Below, in pieces: positions 1-7,467 of a DNA stretch of 8,793 nucleotides (its first letter is position 1; each line of letters begins with the position of its first letter). The notes below the pieces were generated by a model. The model searched no databases and had not been told where the DNA came from. It saw only the letters and a program-made list of their open reading frames with translations. The position numbers and the translations under genes are program-made. The stretch is from assembly GCA_002402245.1 (NCBI GenBank), contig NVVP01000029.1:22098-30890 (forward strand), read 5' to 3'. Origin of the DNA: Gammaproteobacteria bacterium (GTDB taxonomy: Bacteria > Pseudomonadota > Gammaproteobacteria > Nitrosococcales > Methylophagaceae).

Positions 1-2
1 TC

Positions 3-1082
3 CCGCTTTTTCTAGTAATTGGTATCTGGGGCGGGCCTAATCGAGTTTACGCCACCATTAAATTCTTTTTATATACCTTATTCGGTTCAGTATTTTTATT
101 ATTAGCCTTACTTTATTTGCATCATATCGCTGGCAGCTTTTCGATTTTAGATTATCACCAGGTTAGTCTGTCAATGCAGGAACAAATCTGGTTGTTCTTA
201 GCCTTTTTATTGGCTTTTGCAGTTAAGGTGCCAATGTGGCCGGTGCATACTTGGTTGCCCGATGCCCATGTTGAAGCTCCTACCGGCGGCTCGATCATCT
301 TAGCCGCTATAACCTTAAAAATAGGCGGCTATGGTTTTATTCGTTTTGCTTTACCGATCACACCTGATGCCAGTATGGCCCTTGATTGGTTAGTGATTGG
401 CCTTTCATTAACCGCCGTGGTTTATATCGGTTTTGTGGCACTGGCACAATCTGATTTGAAGAAATTAATTGCCTATTCAAGTATCGCTCATATGGGCTTT
501 GTCACCTTGGGTTTATTTATCGTGTTTAGGCTTATGGCTAACTCTGACATAGGTGTTGGTAATGGCGCCGTATTAGCCATAGAAGGCGCCATGGTACAGA
601 TGATCTCTCATGGTTTTATTGCCGCGGCGATGTTTTTATCTGTGGGTGTGTTGTATGACCGAATGCATACCCGAGAAATAAGTGCTTATGGCGGTGTAGC
701 CAATAAAATGCCGATGTTTACTGGTTTTGTGGTGTTTTTTGCTATGGCCAATGCGGGTTTGCCGGGAACCTCGGGCTTTGTTGGTGAATTCATGGTTATT
801 TTAGCCGCGTTCCAAGCCAATTTTTGGTATGCCTTTTTAGCGGCCACCACATTAATTCTAGGTGCAGCCTATAGCTTATGGATGGTTAAGCGGGTTATGT
901 TTGGTGAGATAGCCAATGAAAATGTGGCTCAATTAAAAGACATTAATCGCCGTGAATTTATGTTGTTAGCCAGTTTAGCGATTATTGTCCTAGCTTTTGG
1001 TCTTTGGCCTGCACCCGTAATAGATATTATGCATAGCTCAGTTGAACAGTTATTAATTCATATTTCACAGTCGAAGATCTAA
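3..1082 (+). CDS. nuoM: NADH-quinone oxidoreductase subunit M (3' part)
   Basis: This is an antiporter-like, proton-pumping membrane subunit of respiratory complex I. The gene is cut by the window edge: the frame is open from base 3, and 359 residues are visible of about 510 usual for the family, so roughly the first 150 are missing. Codon 117-119 is an internal TTG (Leu), not the start. Seen in the fragment are the motif KVPMWPVHTWLPDAH (Lys75 of the fragment), LKIGGYG (Lys106) and GFVGEFMVI (Glu262). By alignment from memory these match the proton-channel residues Lys234, Lys265 and Glu407 of E. coli NuoM. Many hydrophobic segments span the rest. The stop lies 4 nt before nuoN, so the two genes are cotranscribed. 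I see nothing abnormal in the coding sequence. Confidence 0.97.
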   Translation, partial: PLFLVIGIWGGPNRVYATIKFFLYTLFGSVFLLLALLYLHHIAGSFSILDYHQVSLSMQEQIWLFLAFLLAFAVKVPMWPVHTWLPDAHVEAPTGGSIILAAITLKIGGYGFIRFALPITPDASMALDWLVIGLSLTAVVYIGFVALAQSDLKKLIAYSSIAHMGFVTLGLFIVFRLMANSDIGVGNGAVLAIEGAMVQMISHGFIAAAMFLSVGVLYDRMHTREISAYGGVANKMPMFTGFVVFFAMANAGLPGTSGFVGEFMVILAAFQANFWYAFLAATTLILGAAYSLWMVKRVMFGEIANENVAQLKDINRREFMLLASLAIIVLAFGLWPAPVIDIMHSSVEQLLIHISQSKI

Positions 1083-1086
1083 TTCA

Positions 1087-2523
1087 ATGACATCTTATAT
1101 AGACAATATCGCTTTAGCCTTACCAGAACTGTTTATCTTGTTCATGGCCTGCGTCATTTTATTAGTGGTGGCATTTGCAGGTAAAAAAGAGGCCAGTTTC
1201 GCTTATGGTCTAAGCCAGTTCACGCTTGCAGTAACGGCATTATTAATTTATCTAGGCATGGCCGGTGAGAGCGGTTTTACCTTTAGTGATAGTTATATTA
1301 AAGATCCATTAAGCGATATATTAAAGCTAGCGATCTGTCTAATTAATATGGTGGTATTACTTTATTCAACCAGCTATCTAAAACAACGCCAGTTATTTAA
1401 AGGTGAATATTATGTGCTGGCTATATTTTCTACCTTAGGCATGATGGTATTGGTATCGGCCTATCATTTAGTGACGATATACCTTGGACTAGAGCTGATG
1501 TCATTGTGTCTATATGCCATGGTGGCAATGCATCGAGACTCAAGTATTGCCACAGAAGCGGCAATGAAATATTTCATTTTAGGTGCCATTGCATCGGGTA
1601 TGTTGTTATACGGTATGTCGATTATTTATGGTGCCACCGGAAGCTTATCGATAAATATTATTGCCGAAAGGGTCTCGGCAGGTGATTTAGACCAGACAGT
1701 ACTTAGTTTTGGATTAGTCTTTTTAATTATTGGCATCGGTTTTAAATTAGGCGCGGTGCCATTTCATATGTGGTTGCCTGATGTGTATCAAGGCGCCCCT
1801 ACGGCTGTTACATTATTTATTGCTGCTGCACCTAAGGTCGCTGCATTTGCGATGATGATACGCTTGCTGGTGGATGGCTTAGCTGATGCCCATCAACATT
1901 GGCAAGGAATGCTGATAATGTTAGCTGTATTATCAATGATTATCGGTAATGTCATTGCGATAGCCCAAACCAATTTAAAACGTATGTTGGCGTATTCAAC
2001 CATTTCACATGTCGGCTTTATCTTATTAGGGGTTTTATCTGCAACTCAAGCGGGCTACTCTGCATCGTTATTTTATGTTCTGGTTTATGCATTAATGAGC
2101 TTAGGTGCATTCGGCATGATTATTTTAATGAGCCGTAATGGGTTTGAAGCAGAACAAATTGAAGACTATAAAGGCTTAGCTCAGCGTAATCCGTGGTTTG
2201 CATTGATGATGATGTTACTTATGTTCTCAATGGCGGGTATTCCTCCGCTGGTGGGGTTTTATGCCAAACTAACCGTTATCCAATCTATTATTGATATTGA
2301 GTTGATTTCTGTTGCCGTGGTCGCAGTGTTAATGTCAGTCATCGGTGCATTTTATTATTTACGGATTATTAAAGTGATGTACTTTGATAAGGAATCTGGA
2401 CAGCACGCTTTATCGGCACCGCTGGATATGAAAATCATGTTTAGTGTTAATGTATGCACTATTTTTATATTAGGCATCTTCCCAGGTGCATTACTGGCGT
2501 TATGCTCAGGTATTTTTTCTTAA
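1087..2523 (+). CDS. nuoN: NADH-quinone oxidoreductase subunit N
   Basis: This is the second antiporter-like subunit in this window of the complex I membrane arm, which couples NADH oxidation and quinone reduction to proton pumping. It is complete at 478 aa, close to the roughly 485 aa of E. coli NuoN. Visible landmarks are GLELMSL (Glu136), AAMKYF (Lys161), GFKLGAVPFHMWLPD (Lys220), APKVAAF (Lys250) and PPLVGFYAKL (Lys394). These correspond to the conserved charged channel residues of the family. The protein is hydrophobic throughout, as expected for about 14 membrane segments. ATG 1087 follows the nuoM stop after 4 nt with only a weak Shine-Dalgarno, which suggests translation coupled to nuoM. 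Its own stop overlaps the ribosome binding site of the next gene. Confidence 0.98.
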   Translation: MTSYIDNIALALPELFILFMACVILLVVAFAGKKEASFAYGLSQFTLAVTALLIYLGMAGESGFTFSDSYIKDPLSDILKLAICLINMVVLLYSTSYLKQRQLFKGEYYVLAIFSTLGMMVLVSAYHLVTIYLGLELMSLCLYAMVAMHRDSSIATEAAMKYFILGAIASGMLLYGMSIIYGATGSLSINIIAERVSAGDLDQTVLSFGLVFLIIGIGFKLGAVPFHMWLPDVYQGAPTAVTLFIAAAPKVAAFAMMIRLLVDGLADAHQHWQGMLIMLAVLSMIIGNVIAIAQTNLKRMLAYSTISHVGFILLGVLSATQAGYSASLFYVLVYALMSLGAFGMIILMSRNGFEAEQIEDYKGLAQRNPWFALMMMLLMFSMAGIPPLVGFYAKLTVIQSIIDIELISVAVVAVLMSVIGAFYYLRIIKVMYFDKESGQHALSAPLDMKIMFSVNVCTIFILGIFPGALLALCSGIFS

Positions 2524-2533
2524 AGGTTTTATT

Positions 2534-2839
2534 GTGAATTCTCTTTTACTGTTAATTGTATTTATCGTGCTGGCTAATTTACCGTGGATAACTGAACGTG
2601 CACTTTTAGTTTTTCCTTTAAATGAAGTTAAAAGTGTATGGATAAGATTAGTTGAATTAATTGTTTTTTATGTAGTGGCATTATTGATTGCGATTGCAGC
2701 TGAAATACAATTTTCGGGTGAAGTATCTCCCCAGCATTGGGAGTTCTTTACCACTACCATTTGTATGTTCTTAGTCTTTTCTGTTGTGGGCGTGGTCTAT
2801 CGTTACCAATGGCTAGCAATGAAACAGAAAGCTAATTAA
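2534..2839 (+). CDS. DUF2818 family small membrane protein downstream of nuoN
   Basis: This is a 101-aa membrane protein of unknown function. The pattern NLPW-TER near residue 12, then a central hydrophobic segment, HWEFF and a VYRYQW end matches the DUF2818 family. I know that family as a small gene placed directly after nuoN, mostly in Betaproteobacteria. I chose GTG 2534 because AAAGG at 2522-2526 lies 7 nt upstream and overlaps the nuoN stop. The in-frame ATG at 2486 would lie inside nuoN, lacks a ribosome binding site, and would add 16 residues that do not fit the family. Three hydrophobic stretches suggest three membrane helices. Position and coupling imply a link to complex I, such as assembly or an accessory role; this is inference only. 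Confidence 0.88.
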   Translation: MNSLLLLIVFIVLANLPWITERALLVFPLNEVKSVWIRLVELIVFYVVALLIAIAAEIQFSGEVSPQHWEFFTTTICMFLVFSVVGVVYRYQWLAMKQKAN

Positions 2840-3015
2840 GCGCTGAAGTGCGCAAAAGAAGATTAAATTCTTATCTCTAAAATTAAGTGAGCTGAGCAAT
2901 AAGGGATATGTAGCAGTATTCTAGCCACTTAATATGCATGAAGCCTTAAATTTGGTTTAAAATACGCCGTTTATTTACGTGTTTTACGACACCTTATTAA
3001 TTTAGAGACGGAACA
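2840..3015. other. nuo-fusA2 intergenic region with an imperfect hairpin
   Basis: This 176-nt spacer separates the nuo operon from fusA2. It holds an imperfect inverted repeat, ATTAAGTGAGCT at 2882-2893 against AGCCACTTAAT at 2923-2933 (11 pairs, one bulge, about 29 nt between). TAAAAT at 2958-2963 could be the -10 of the fusA2 promoter, but I see no convincing -35. GAGACGGA at 3005-3012 is a weak Shine-Dalgarno for ATG 3016. No U-tailed terminator is visible, so some read-through from nuo into fusA2 is possible. Confidence 0.4.
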
Positions 3016-5109
3016 ATGGCAGCTGACTTATCCAAGTATAGAAACATTGGTATTTTCGCGCATGTAGATGCGGGTAAAACCACCACAACAGAGCGTATCT
3101 TAAAACTAACCGGTAAAATCCATAAAGTCGGTGAAGTTCATGATGGTGAATCAACAATGGATTTCATGGATCAGGAAGCTGAACGTGGAATAACCATCCA
3201 ATCAGCGGCCACTACCTGTGAATGGGACGGTCATCGTTTAAATGTTATCGATACACCGGGTCACGTGGATTTCACAATTGAAGTTTACCGTTCTCTAAAA
3301 GTATTAGATGGTGGTGTGGGTGTATTTTGTGGTTCAGGTGGTGTAGAGCCTCAATCAGAAACTAACTGGCGCTATGCCAATGAGTCTGAAGTTTCTCGTA
3401 TTATCTTTATTAATAAACTAGATCGTATCGGTGCTGATTTTTTCCGTGTTGTGAAACAAGTGAAAGAAGTCTTGGGCGCGAACCCATTAGTAATGGTTCT
3501 ACCTATCGGTATCGAAGATGACTTTATCGGTTGTGTTGATTTGTTAACCCGTAAAGCGTGGATATGGGATAACGAAGCTGACACAATGGATTTCCGTATT
3601 GAAGAGCCACCTGCTGATATGGCCGATCTAATCGAAGAATACCGTGAAATGTTAGTCGAAACTGCTTTAGAGCAAGACGATGACTTAATGGAAAAATACC
3701 TTGAAGGTGAAGAGCCTTCAATTGATGACCTTAAAAAATGTATCCGTCAAGGTACATTAACAATGGACGTTTTCCCAACATACTGTGGTTCAGCCTTTAA
3801 AGATAAAGGTGTTCAAATGATTTTGGATGCAGTTGTCGATTATCTCCCAAGCCCAACTGAAGTTAAACCACAACCAGAAGTTGATGAAGAAGGTAATGAA
3901 ACGGGTGAACACGCCGTTGTAACTATTGACGGTCCTTTGCGTGCTTTAGCATTCAAAATTATGGATGATCGTTTTGGTGCATTAACCTTTATTCGTATCT
4001 ATTCAGGTGTGTTAAACAAAGGTGATACTGTTCTAAATACCTTCACAGGTAAAACAGAACGTGTTGGCCGCATGGTAGAAATGCATGCTGATGATCGTAA
4101 TGAATTAAGCTCTGCTCAAGCGGGCGATATCATTGCTATTGTAGGAATGAAAGATGTGCAAACAGGTCACACATTATGTGATCCTAAACACCCAACAACA
4201 TTAGAGCCAATGGTATTCCCAGATCCAGTTATCTCGATTGCTATTTCACCTATCGATAAAGCAAGTACAGAAAAAATGGGTATTGCTATCGGTAAAATGA
4301 TTAAAGAAGATCCTTCTTTCCGTGTTGAAACTGACCAAGAAAGTGGCGAAACAATCATTAAAGGTATGGGCGAGTTACATTTAGATATTAAAGTTGATAT
4401 CTTAAAACGTACTCATGGTGTTGAAGTAACAGTAGGTGCTCCACAAGTAGCTTACCGTGAAACAATTACTAAGAAAATCGAAGACAGCTACACTCATAAG
4501 AAACAATCAGGTGGTTCAGGTCAGTTTGGTAAGATCGAATACATTATCGAGCCAGGCGAGCCAGGTTCTGGTTTTGAATTTGAATCAACTGTAACCGGTG
4601 GTTCAGTACCTCGTGAATTCTGGTCTGCTGTAGAAGCCGGCTTTAAGAAAATGATGGGTCGTGGTGTATTAGCTGGATTCCCTTGTTTAGACTTTAAAGT
4701 AACGTTATTTGATGGTGCTTTCCATGCCGTGGATTCATCAGCAGTTGCGTTTGAATTAGCAGCGATGGCAGCATACCGTCAATCAATGCAAAAAGCGGGT
4801 CCACAATTAATGGAACCAATCATGAAGGTGGATGTATTTACACCGGAAGATCATGTTGGTGATGTAATTGGTGATCTTAATCGTCGCCGCGGAATGATCA
4901 AATCACAAGAAGCTACACCAACAGGTGTGCGTATTACAGCTGAAGTAGCATTGAGTGAAATGTTTGGTTACATTGGTTCTTTACGTACAATGACATCGGG
5001 TCGTGGTCAGTTCTCTATGGAGTTCTTACAATACAACCCTTGTCCGCGTAACGTTGCTGAAGAAGTAATTAAAGAAGCTAAAGAACGTGACGAAGCTAAG
5101 AAAAAATAA
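3016..5109 (+). CDS. fusA2: Elongation factor G, second paralogue (EF-G2)
   Basis: This is a translational GTPase of the EF-G family, 697 aa and full length; EF-G drives tRNA-mRNA translocation and ribosome recycling in the cytoplasm. The G-domain motifs are intact: AHVDAGKT (15-22), RGIT of switch I (57-60), DTPGH (79-83) and NKLD (133-136). The domain IV tip is present as FHAVDSS (His570). Two features point to the second EF-G type of marine gammaproteobacteria rather than the canonical fusA product: the divergent stretch VFCGSGGVEPQSETNWRYA after the switch II region, and the absence of rpsL, rpsG and tuf neighbours. That the main fusA lies elsewhere is inferred. ATG 3016 is preceded by a weak GAGACGGA. 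The codon choice looks like that of a well expressed gene. It stands alone, with a strong terminator just downstream. Confidence 0.95.
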   Translation: MAADLSKYRNIGIFAHVDAGKTTTTERILKLTGKIHKVGEVHDGESTMDFMDQEAERGITIQSAATTCEWDGHRLNVIDTPGHVDFTIEVYRSLKVLDGGVGVFCGSGGVEPQSETNWRYANESEVSRIIFINKLDRIGADFFRVVKQVKEVLGANPLVMVLPIGIEDDFIGCVDLLTRKAWIWDNEADTMDFRIEEPPADMADLIEEYREMLVETALEQDDDLMEKYLEGEEPSIDDLKKCIRQGTLTMDVFPTYCGSAFKDKGVQMILDAVVDYLPSPTEVKPQPEVDEEGNETGEHAVVTIDGPLRALAFKIMDDRFGALTFIRIYSGVLNKGDTVLNTFTGKTERVGRMVEMHADDRNELSSAQAGDIIAIVGMKDVQTGHTLCDPKHPTTLEPMVFPDPVISIAISPIDKASTEKMGIAIGKMIKEDPSFRVETDQESGETIIKGMGELHLDIKVDILKRTHGVEVTVGAPQVAYRETITKKIEDSYTHKKQSGGSGQFGKIEYIIEPGEPGSGFEFESTVTGGSVPREFWSAVEAGFKKMMGRGVLAGFPCLDFKVTLFDGAFHAVDSSAVAFELAAMAAYRQSMQKAGPQLMEPIMKVDVFTPEDHVGDVIGDLNRRRGMIKSQEATPTGVRITAEVALSEMFGYIGSLRTMTSGRGQFSMEFLQYNPCPRNVAEEVIKEAKERDEAKKK

Positions 5110-5140
5110 CATGTAATTAAACTTACATTGTTTGAATAAG

Positions 5141-5173
5141 AAAAAGGGCTAATTTTTAATTAGCCCTTTTTTT
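5141..5173 (+). terminator. Rho-independent terminator of fusA2
   Basis: AAAAAGGGCTAATT (5141-5154) pairs perfectly with AATTAGCCCTTTTT (5158-5171) around a TTT loop. This gives a 14-bp stem with a run of seven T starting at 5167. It begins 31 nt after the fusA2 stop. The A-tract on the left arm could let it work in both directions, although no gene approaches from the right nearby. Confidence 0.92.
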
Positions 5174-5181
5174 ATGCCTGT

Positions 5182-5196
5182 ATACCCGTTACCATT
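5182..5196 (+). repeat. Degenerate third copy of the nlpC-flanking repeat
   Basis: ATACCCGTTACCATT differs at two positions from the right arm of the 17-bp inverted repeat around the NlpC gene (ATACCCGTGACCAAT at 5899). It lies just after the fusA2 terminator. Three related copies within about 730 bp suggest a small dispersed repeat family. Confidence 0.5.
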
Positions 5197-5314
5197 TAAG
5201 CTGCCTATTTTTAATGGCTATAATGGATGGGCTAACAAGGCATAATAGTGATGTAATAGTTGTTTTATTGCTCGATATTATAACGCCGCTAGCGTATTCA
5301 GTATGAGTACTAAA

Positions 5315-5326
5315 AGCATGCATGCT
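5315..5326. repeat. 12-bp perfect palindrome AGCATGCATGCT
   Basis: This perfect palindrome directly abuts, and shares one base with, the left arm of the 17-bp inverted repeat, 64 nt upstream of the NlpC ATG. It could be an operator-like site or chance. I see no known regulator consensus in it. Confidence 0.35.
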
Positions 5327-5342
5327 GATTGGTCACGGGTAT
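5326..5342 (+). repeat. Left arm of the 17-bp inverted repeat flanking the NlpC gene
   Basis: TGATTGGTCACGGGTAT is the exact reverse complement of 5899-5915. The arms are 556 nt apart and bracket the whole NlpC coding region. The rest of the 5174-5389 spacer shows no ORF. TATAAA at 5360-5365 is a possible -10, without a clear -35. Confidence 0.8.
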
Positions 5343-5389
5343 CGTGTTTATTATTTAGCTATAAAAGTAGAGTGGAGTAAATTTCACAG

Positions 5390-5908
5390 ATGGTAATAGG
5401 CAATATAAAGGTATCAACAATTAAAATGACTTTGCTTCTTCGACTGTTATTTTTTGCCACATTGGCGAGTTTATTAACTGCTTGTGGTGGAGGCTATCAC
5501 GCTACTCAACCAAGTACAGTTTCAGCTTCTAGTTCGCTGGTAAGTGAACAGTTGTATAGTCAACACCAAGAATGGCAGGGCACACCTTACCGCTATGGCG
5601 GCTTAGATAAAGCCGGTATAGACTGCTCTGGATTTGTGTATCTGACCTTTAAGCAACGCTTTGATTTTGGCTTTCCCCGCACCACGCAAGATCAAGTAAC
5701 ACAAGGTAAGAAAATTGCAAAATATGATCTTCAATCCGGTGATTTAGTATTTTTCAAAACAGGCTGGAAAGTCCGCCATGTGGGGATTTATATTGAAAAT
5801 GGTCAGTTTCTTCATGCATCAAAAAGCAAAGGCGTTATTATTTCGTCTCTGGAGAATGTCTATTGGAAAAAGGCCTATTGGCAATCGCGTCGGGTGTTAT
5901 ACCCGTGA
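5390..5908 (+). CDS. NlpC/P60 family lipoprotein (Spr-like peptidoglycan endopeptidase)
   Basis: This 172-aa protein has a lipoprotein signal ending in LLTAC (lipidated Cys32) followed by a single NlpC/P60 domain. The catalytic elements are in order: GIDCSGFV (Cys79), RHVGIY (His130) and FLHASKSKG (His142). They match the Cys-His-His triad of E. coli Spr/MepS, which cuts peptide cross-links so that the wall can expand. It is probably anchored in the outer membrane. The start is uncertain. ATG 5390 has GGAG 13 nt upstream. ATG 5426 would give a tighter 20-residue signal peptide but has AAAGG 14 nt upstream; neither spacing is ideal. It is convergent with rluD. Its TGA stop lies within the right arm of a 17-bp inverted repeat. 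The identity as an NlpC/P60 enzyme is firm; the exact substrate is inferred. Confidence 0.92.
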   Translation: MVIGNIKVSTIKMTLLLRLLFFATLASLLTACGGGYHATQPSTVSASSSLVSEQLYSQHQEWQGTPYRYGGLDKAGIDCSGFVYLTFKQRFDFGFPRTTQDQVTQGKKIAKYDLQSGDLVFFKTGWKVRHVGIYIENGQFLHASKSKGVIISSLENVYWKKAYWQSRRVLYP

Positions 5909-5915
5909 CCAATCA
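5899..5915 (-). repeat. Right arm of the 17-bp inverted repeat flanking the NlpC gene
   Basis: ATACCCGTGACCAATCA overlaps the last codons and the TGA stop of the NlpC gene and is the exact reverse complement of 5326-5342. Part of the repeat therefore encodes the final Tyr-Pro of the protein. Confidence 0.8.
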
Positions 5916-6000
5916 AAATGTAGATTTATAGCACGCATACTAAATACGCACTAAAAACTGCACTTTGAATGATAAGGGCGATAGATTAAGCTATAACTAC

Positions 6001-6981
6001 CTATAAGCCTAAAGCGTCAAACTCAGCTTCTTTTTGATCTCTATCTAATGCCGCCAAGATATTTTGCATATCTTCAGGCATATCAACACGCCATGAAACT
6101 TCTTGGTCAGAACCTGGATGAATAAAGCCTAACAAGCCTGCATGTAGTGCTTGTCGTCTAAATCCTTGCAATGCTTCCTTAGTGGCTTCACTCGCACCTT
6201 TAGGTAGACGTAAACGACCACCATAAACAGGATCACCTAATAAAGGATAGCGGATATGTGCCATATGGACGCGAATCTGGTGAGTCCGACCTGTTTCAAG
6301 CTTACAACGAATGTGAGTATGAGCACGATAACGTTTTTCAACACGGTAATGAGTGATGGCCGGTTTACCTGCACCGGTAACCGCCATACGCTTACGATCA
6401 ATAGGATGACGGCCTACATTTTCATCAACCGTTCCACCTGATGTCATCACACCCATTGCAATAGCTTGATACTCACGTAATACACTGCGATCTTGTAACT
6501 GAAGCACCAACGAATTATGGGCGATTAGCGTTTTAGCTATCATCAGCAGGCCGGTGGTACCTTTATCGATACGATGCACTATACCGGCACGAGGAATACC
6601 TTCCAACTGTGGAGCATGATTAAGTAAGGCATTAACCAAAGTACCATTATGGTTACCTGCACCAGGGTGCACCACCATACCGGCTTCTTTATTAATGATT
6701 AATACATCATCATCTTCATGAATAATATCTAGAGCAATATTTTCAGCAGTCCATGTTTCATCTACTTTTTCTATCGTCGCATTAATAATCACATGCTCAC
6801 CACCGAGCACAGAGTCACGAGGACGCACCTGTTGCTTATCAAGGGTGACATAACCTGCTTTAATCCATTTAGTTAACTGGCCACGCGAGTAGTCAGGAAA
6901 TAAATGAGCAAGGGCTTGATCGAATCGCATGCCAGCAGATTCATCAAGGATAAAGCCTTCAAGTTGTAACAATTCAGACAT
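6001..6981 (-). CDS. rluD: 23S rRNA pseudouridine(1911/1915/1917) synthase
   Basis: This enzyme makes pseudouridines in helix 69 of 23S rRNA, a loop at the subunit interface needed for normal ribosome assembly and termination. It is complete at 326 aa, the same length as E. coli RluD. An S4 RNA-binding domain covers about residues 18-70 (MRFDQALAHLFPDYSRGQL). The RluA-type catalytic domain follows, with the signature HRIDKGTTGL placing the catalytic Asp at residue 139, as in E. coli. GRTHQIRVHMAHIRYPLLGD is the conserved late motif. The start fits the family alignment, although no good Shine-Dalgarno precedes it. The common gammaproteobacterial neighbours bamD, pgeF and clpB are absent: the left neighbour is the convergent NlpC gene and the right side is accessory DNA. 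Confidence 0.97.
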   Translation of the reverse strand: MSELLQLEGFILDESAGMRFDQALAHLFPDYSRGQLTKWIKAGYVTLDKQQVRPRDSVLGGEHVIINATIEKVDETWTAENIALDIIHEDDDVLIINKEAGMVVHPGAGNHNGTLVNALLNHAPQLEGIPRAGIVHRIDKGTTGLLMIAKTLIAHNSLVLQLQDRSVLREYQAIAMGVMTSGGTVDENVGRHPIDRKRMAVTGAGKPAITHYRVEKRYRAHTHIRCKLETGRTHQIRVHMAHIRYPLLGDPVYGGRLRLPKGASEATKEALQGFRRQALHAGLLGFIHPGSDQEVSWRVDMPEDMQNILAALDRDQKEAEFDALGL

Positions 6982-7013
6982 GGAGTGGTATTCTTTAATG
7001 TAAATGAACGGCT

Positions 7014-7019
7014 ATTATA
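7014..7019 (-). promoter_or_regulatory. Probable -10 box of the rluD promoter
   Basis: Read on the - strand this is a perfect TATAAT, 32 nt upstream of the rluD ATG, which leaves a leader of about 25 nt. No good -35 sits at 16-18 nt, so the assignment rests on the -10 alone. Confidence 0.5.
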
Positions 7020-7466
7020 ACGTATTAAAAAAGTTCTTTATTGTCTTAAAAATCTGGGTTCGGTTAAGGCTATAAAAAATAGACTGTTCGTGCCTGATAC
7101 AGGTTTAGTCATTAATGATTATCAAAGTATATTACGCGGCATGCTTCATTGATGATAAGGATAAAATCGAGAATATAAAATATCAACGATGAACGGAGTG
7201 GCTGACGTTGTTCAATTAATAATTGATGGTTGAAATGTATCGTATTTTATTGTGTTGACAGGAATATCTAGTTAGGCGATGCTTAGACCTTATTTGCCAC
7301 TTAATTTGCTCTCTGTTTGGCCTTAATGCGCCTAGGTTAGATTGGCCATATTTAGTATTTTTCTATTGTTTCAATAAGATAATTCCTTATTTATGAAAGT
7401 TAGAGCAGAATTAGAAGGTGGCCTACTTAATAATTGTTATAAGGCCACTGGCCTTATAAACATACT
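7020..7466. other. Gene-free stretch between rluD and the cassette
   Basis: Nearly 450 bases contain no ORF of useful length on either strand and no integrase fragment that I can recognise. The left end holds the rluD promoter region. Several TGGCC/GGCCA words cluster between about 7317 and 7455, ending in the strong palindrome at 7437-7459. GTTAGGC (7271) and GTTAGAT (7336) resemble integron cores but have no partner sites. This may be decayed DNA left by earlier insertions. Confidence 0.4.
7437..7459. repeat. 23-nt near-perfect palindrome just upstream of the cassette junction
   Basis: TTATAAGGCCA (7437-7447) and TGGCCTTATAA (7449-7459) are exact inverted repeats separated by a single C. 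The palindrome ends 7 nt before the G of the GTTAGGT junction. A second possible pairing, GTGGCCT 7418-7424 with AGGCCAC 7442-7448, overlaps it. No T-run follows, so it is not a typical terminator. It may be a protein-binding or folded recombination-related site; its role is unknown. Confidence 0.6.
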
Positions 7467-7467
7467 G

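Noticed and set aside
117..1082. Start of nuoM at codon 117
   Set aside because: The codon is TTG and the frame is open back to base 3 with clear NuoM sequence (IGIWGGPNRVYA), so this is an internal leucine.
2486..2533. ATG 2486 as start of the DUF2818 gene
   Set aside because: It lies inside nuoN without a ribosome binding site; GTG 2534 has AAAGG at 7 nt and fits the family length.
2840..2853. GCGC...GCGC stem as nuo operon terminator
   Set aside because: Only four pairs and no T-run downstream.
3372..4358. Three minus-strand ORFs of 63-70 codons inside fusA2
   Set aside because: They are antisense shadows of an intact, strongly conserved gene and show no start signals or recognisable domains.
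6256..6441. Plus-strand 61-codon ORF inside rluD
   Set aside because: It is a shadow of conserved rluD codons, with no family resemblance.
7255..7283. TTGACA at 7255 as a promoter
   Set aside because: A perfect -35, but nothing resembling a -10 at 16-18 nt spacing (GATGCT region).
7271..7342. GTTAGGC 7271 and GTTAGAT 7336 as further integron cores
   Set aside because: They match GTTRRRY, but no RYYYAAC partner or palindrome is within attC distance; such 7-mers arise by chance.
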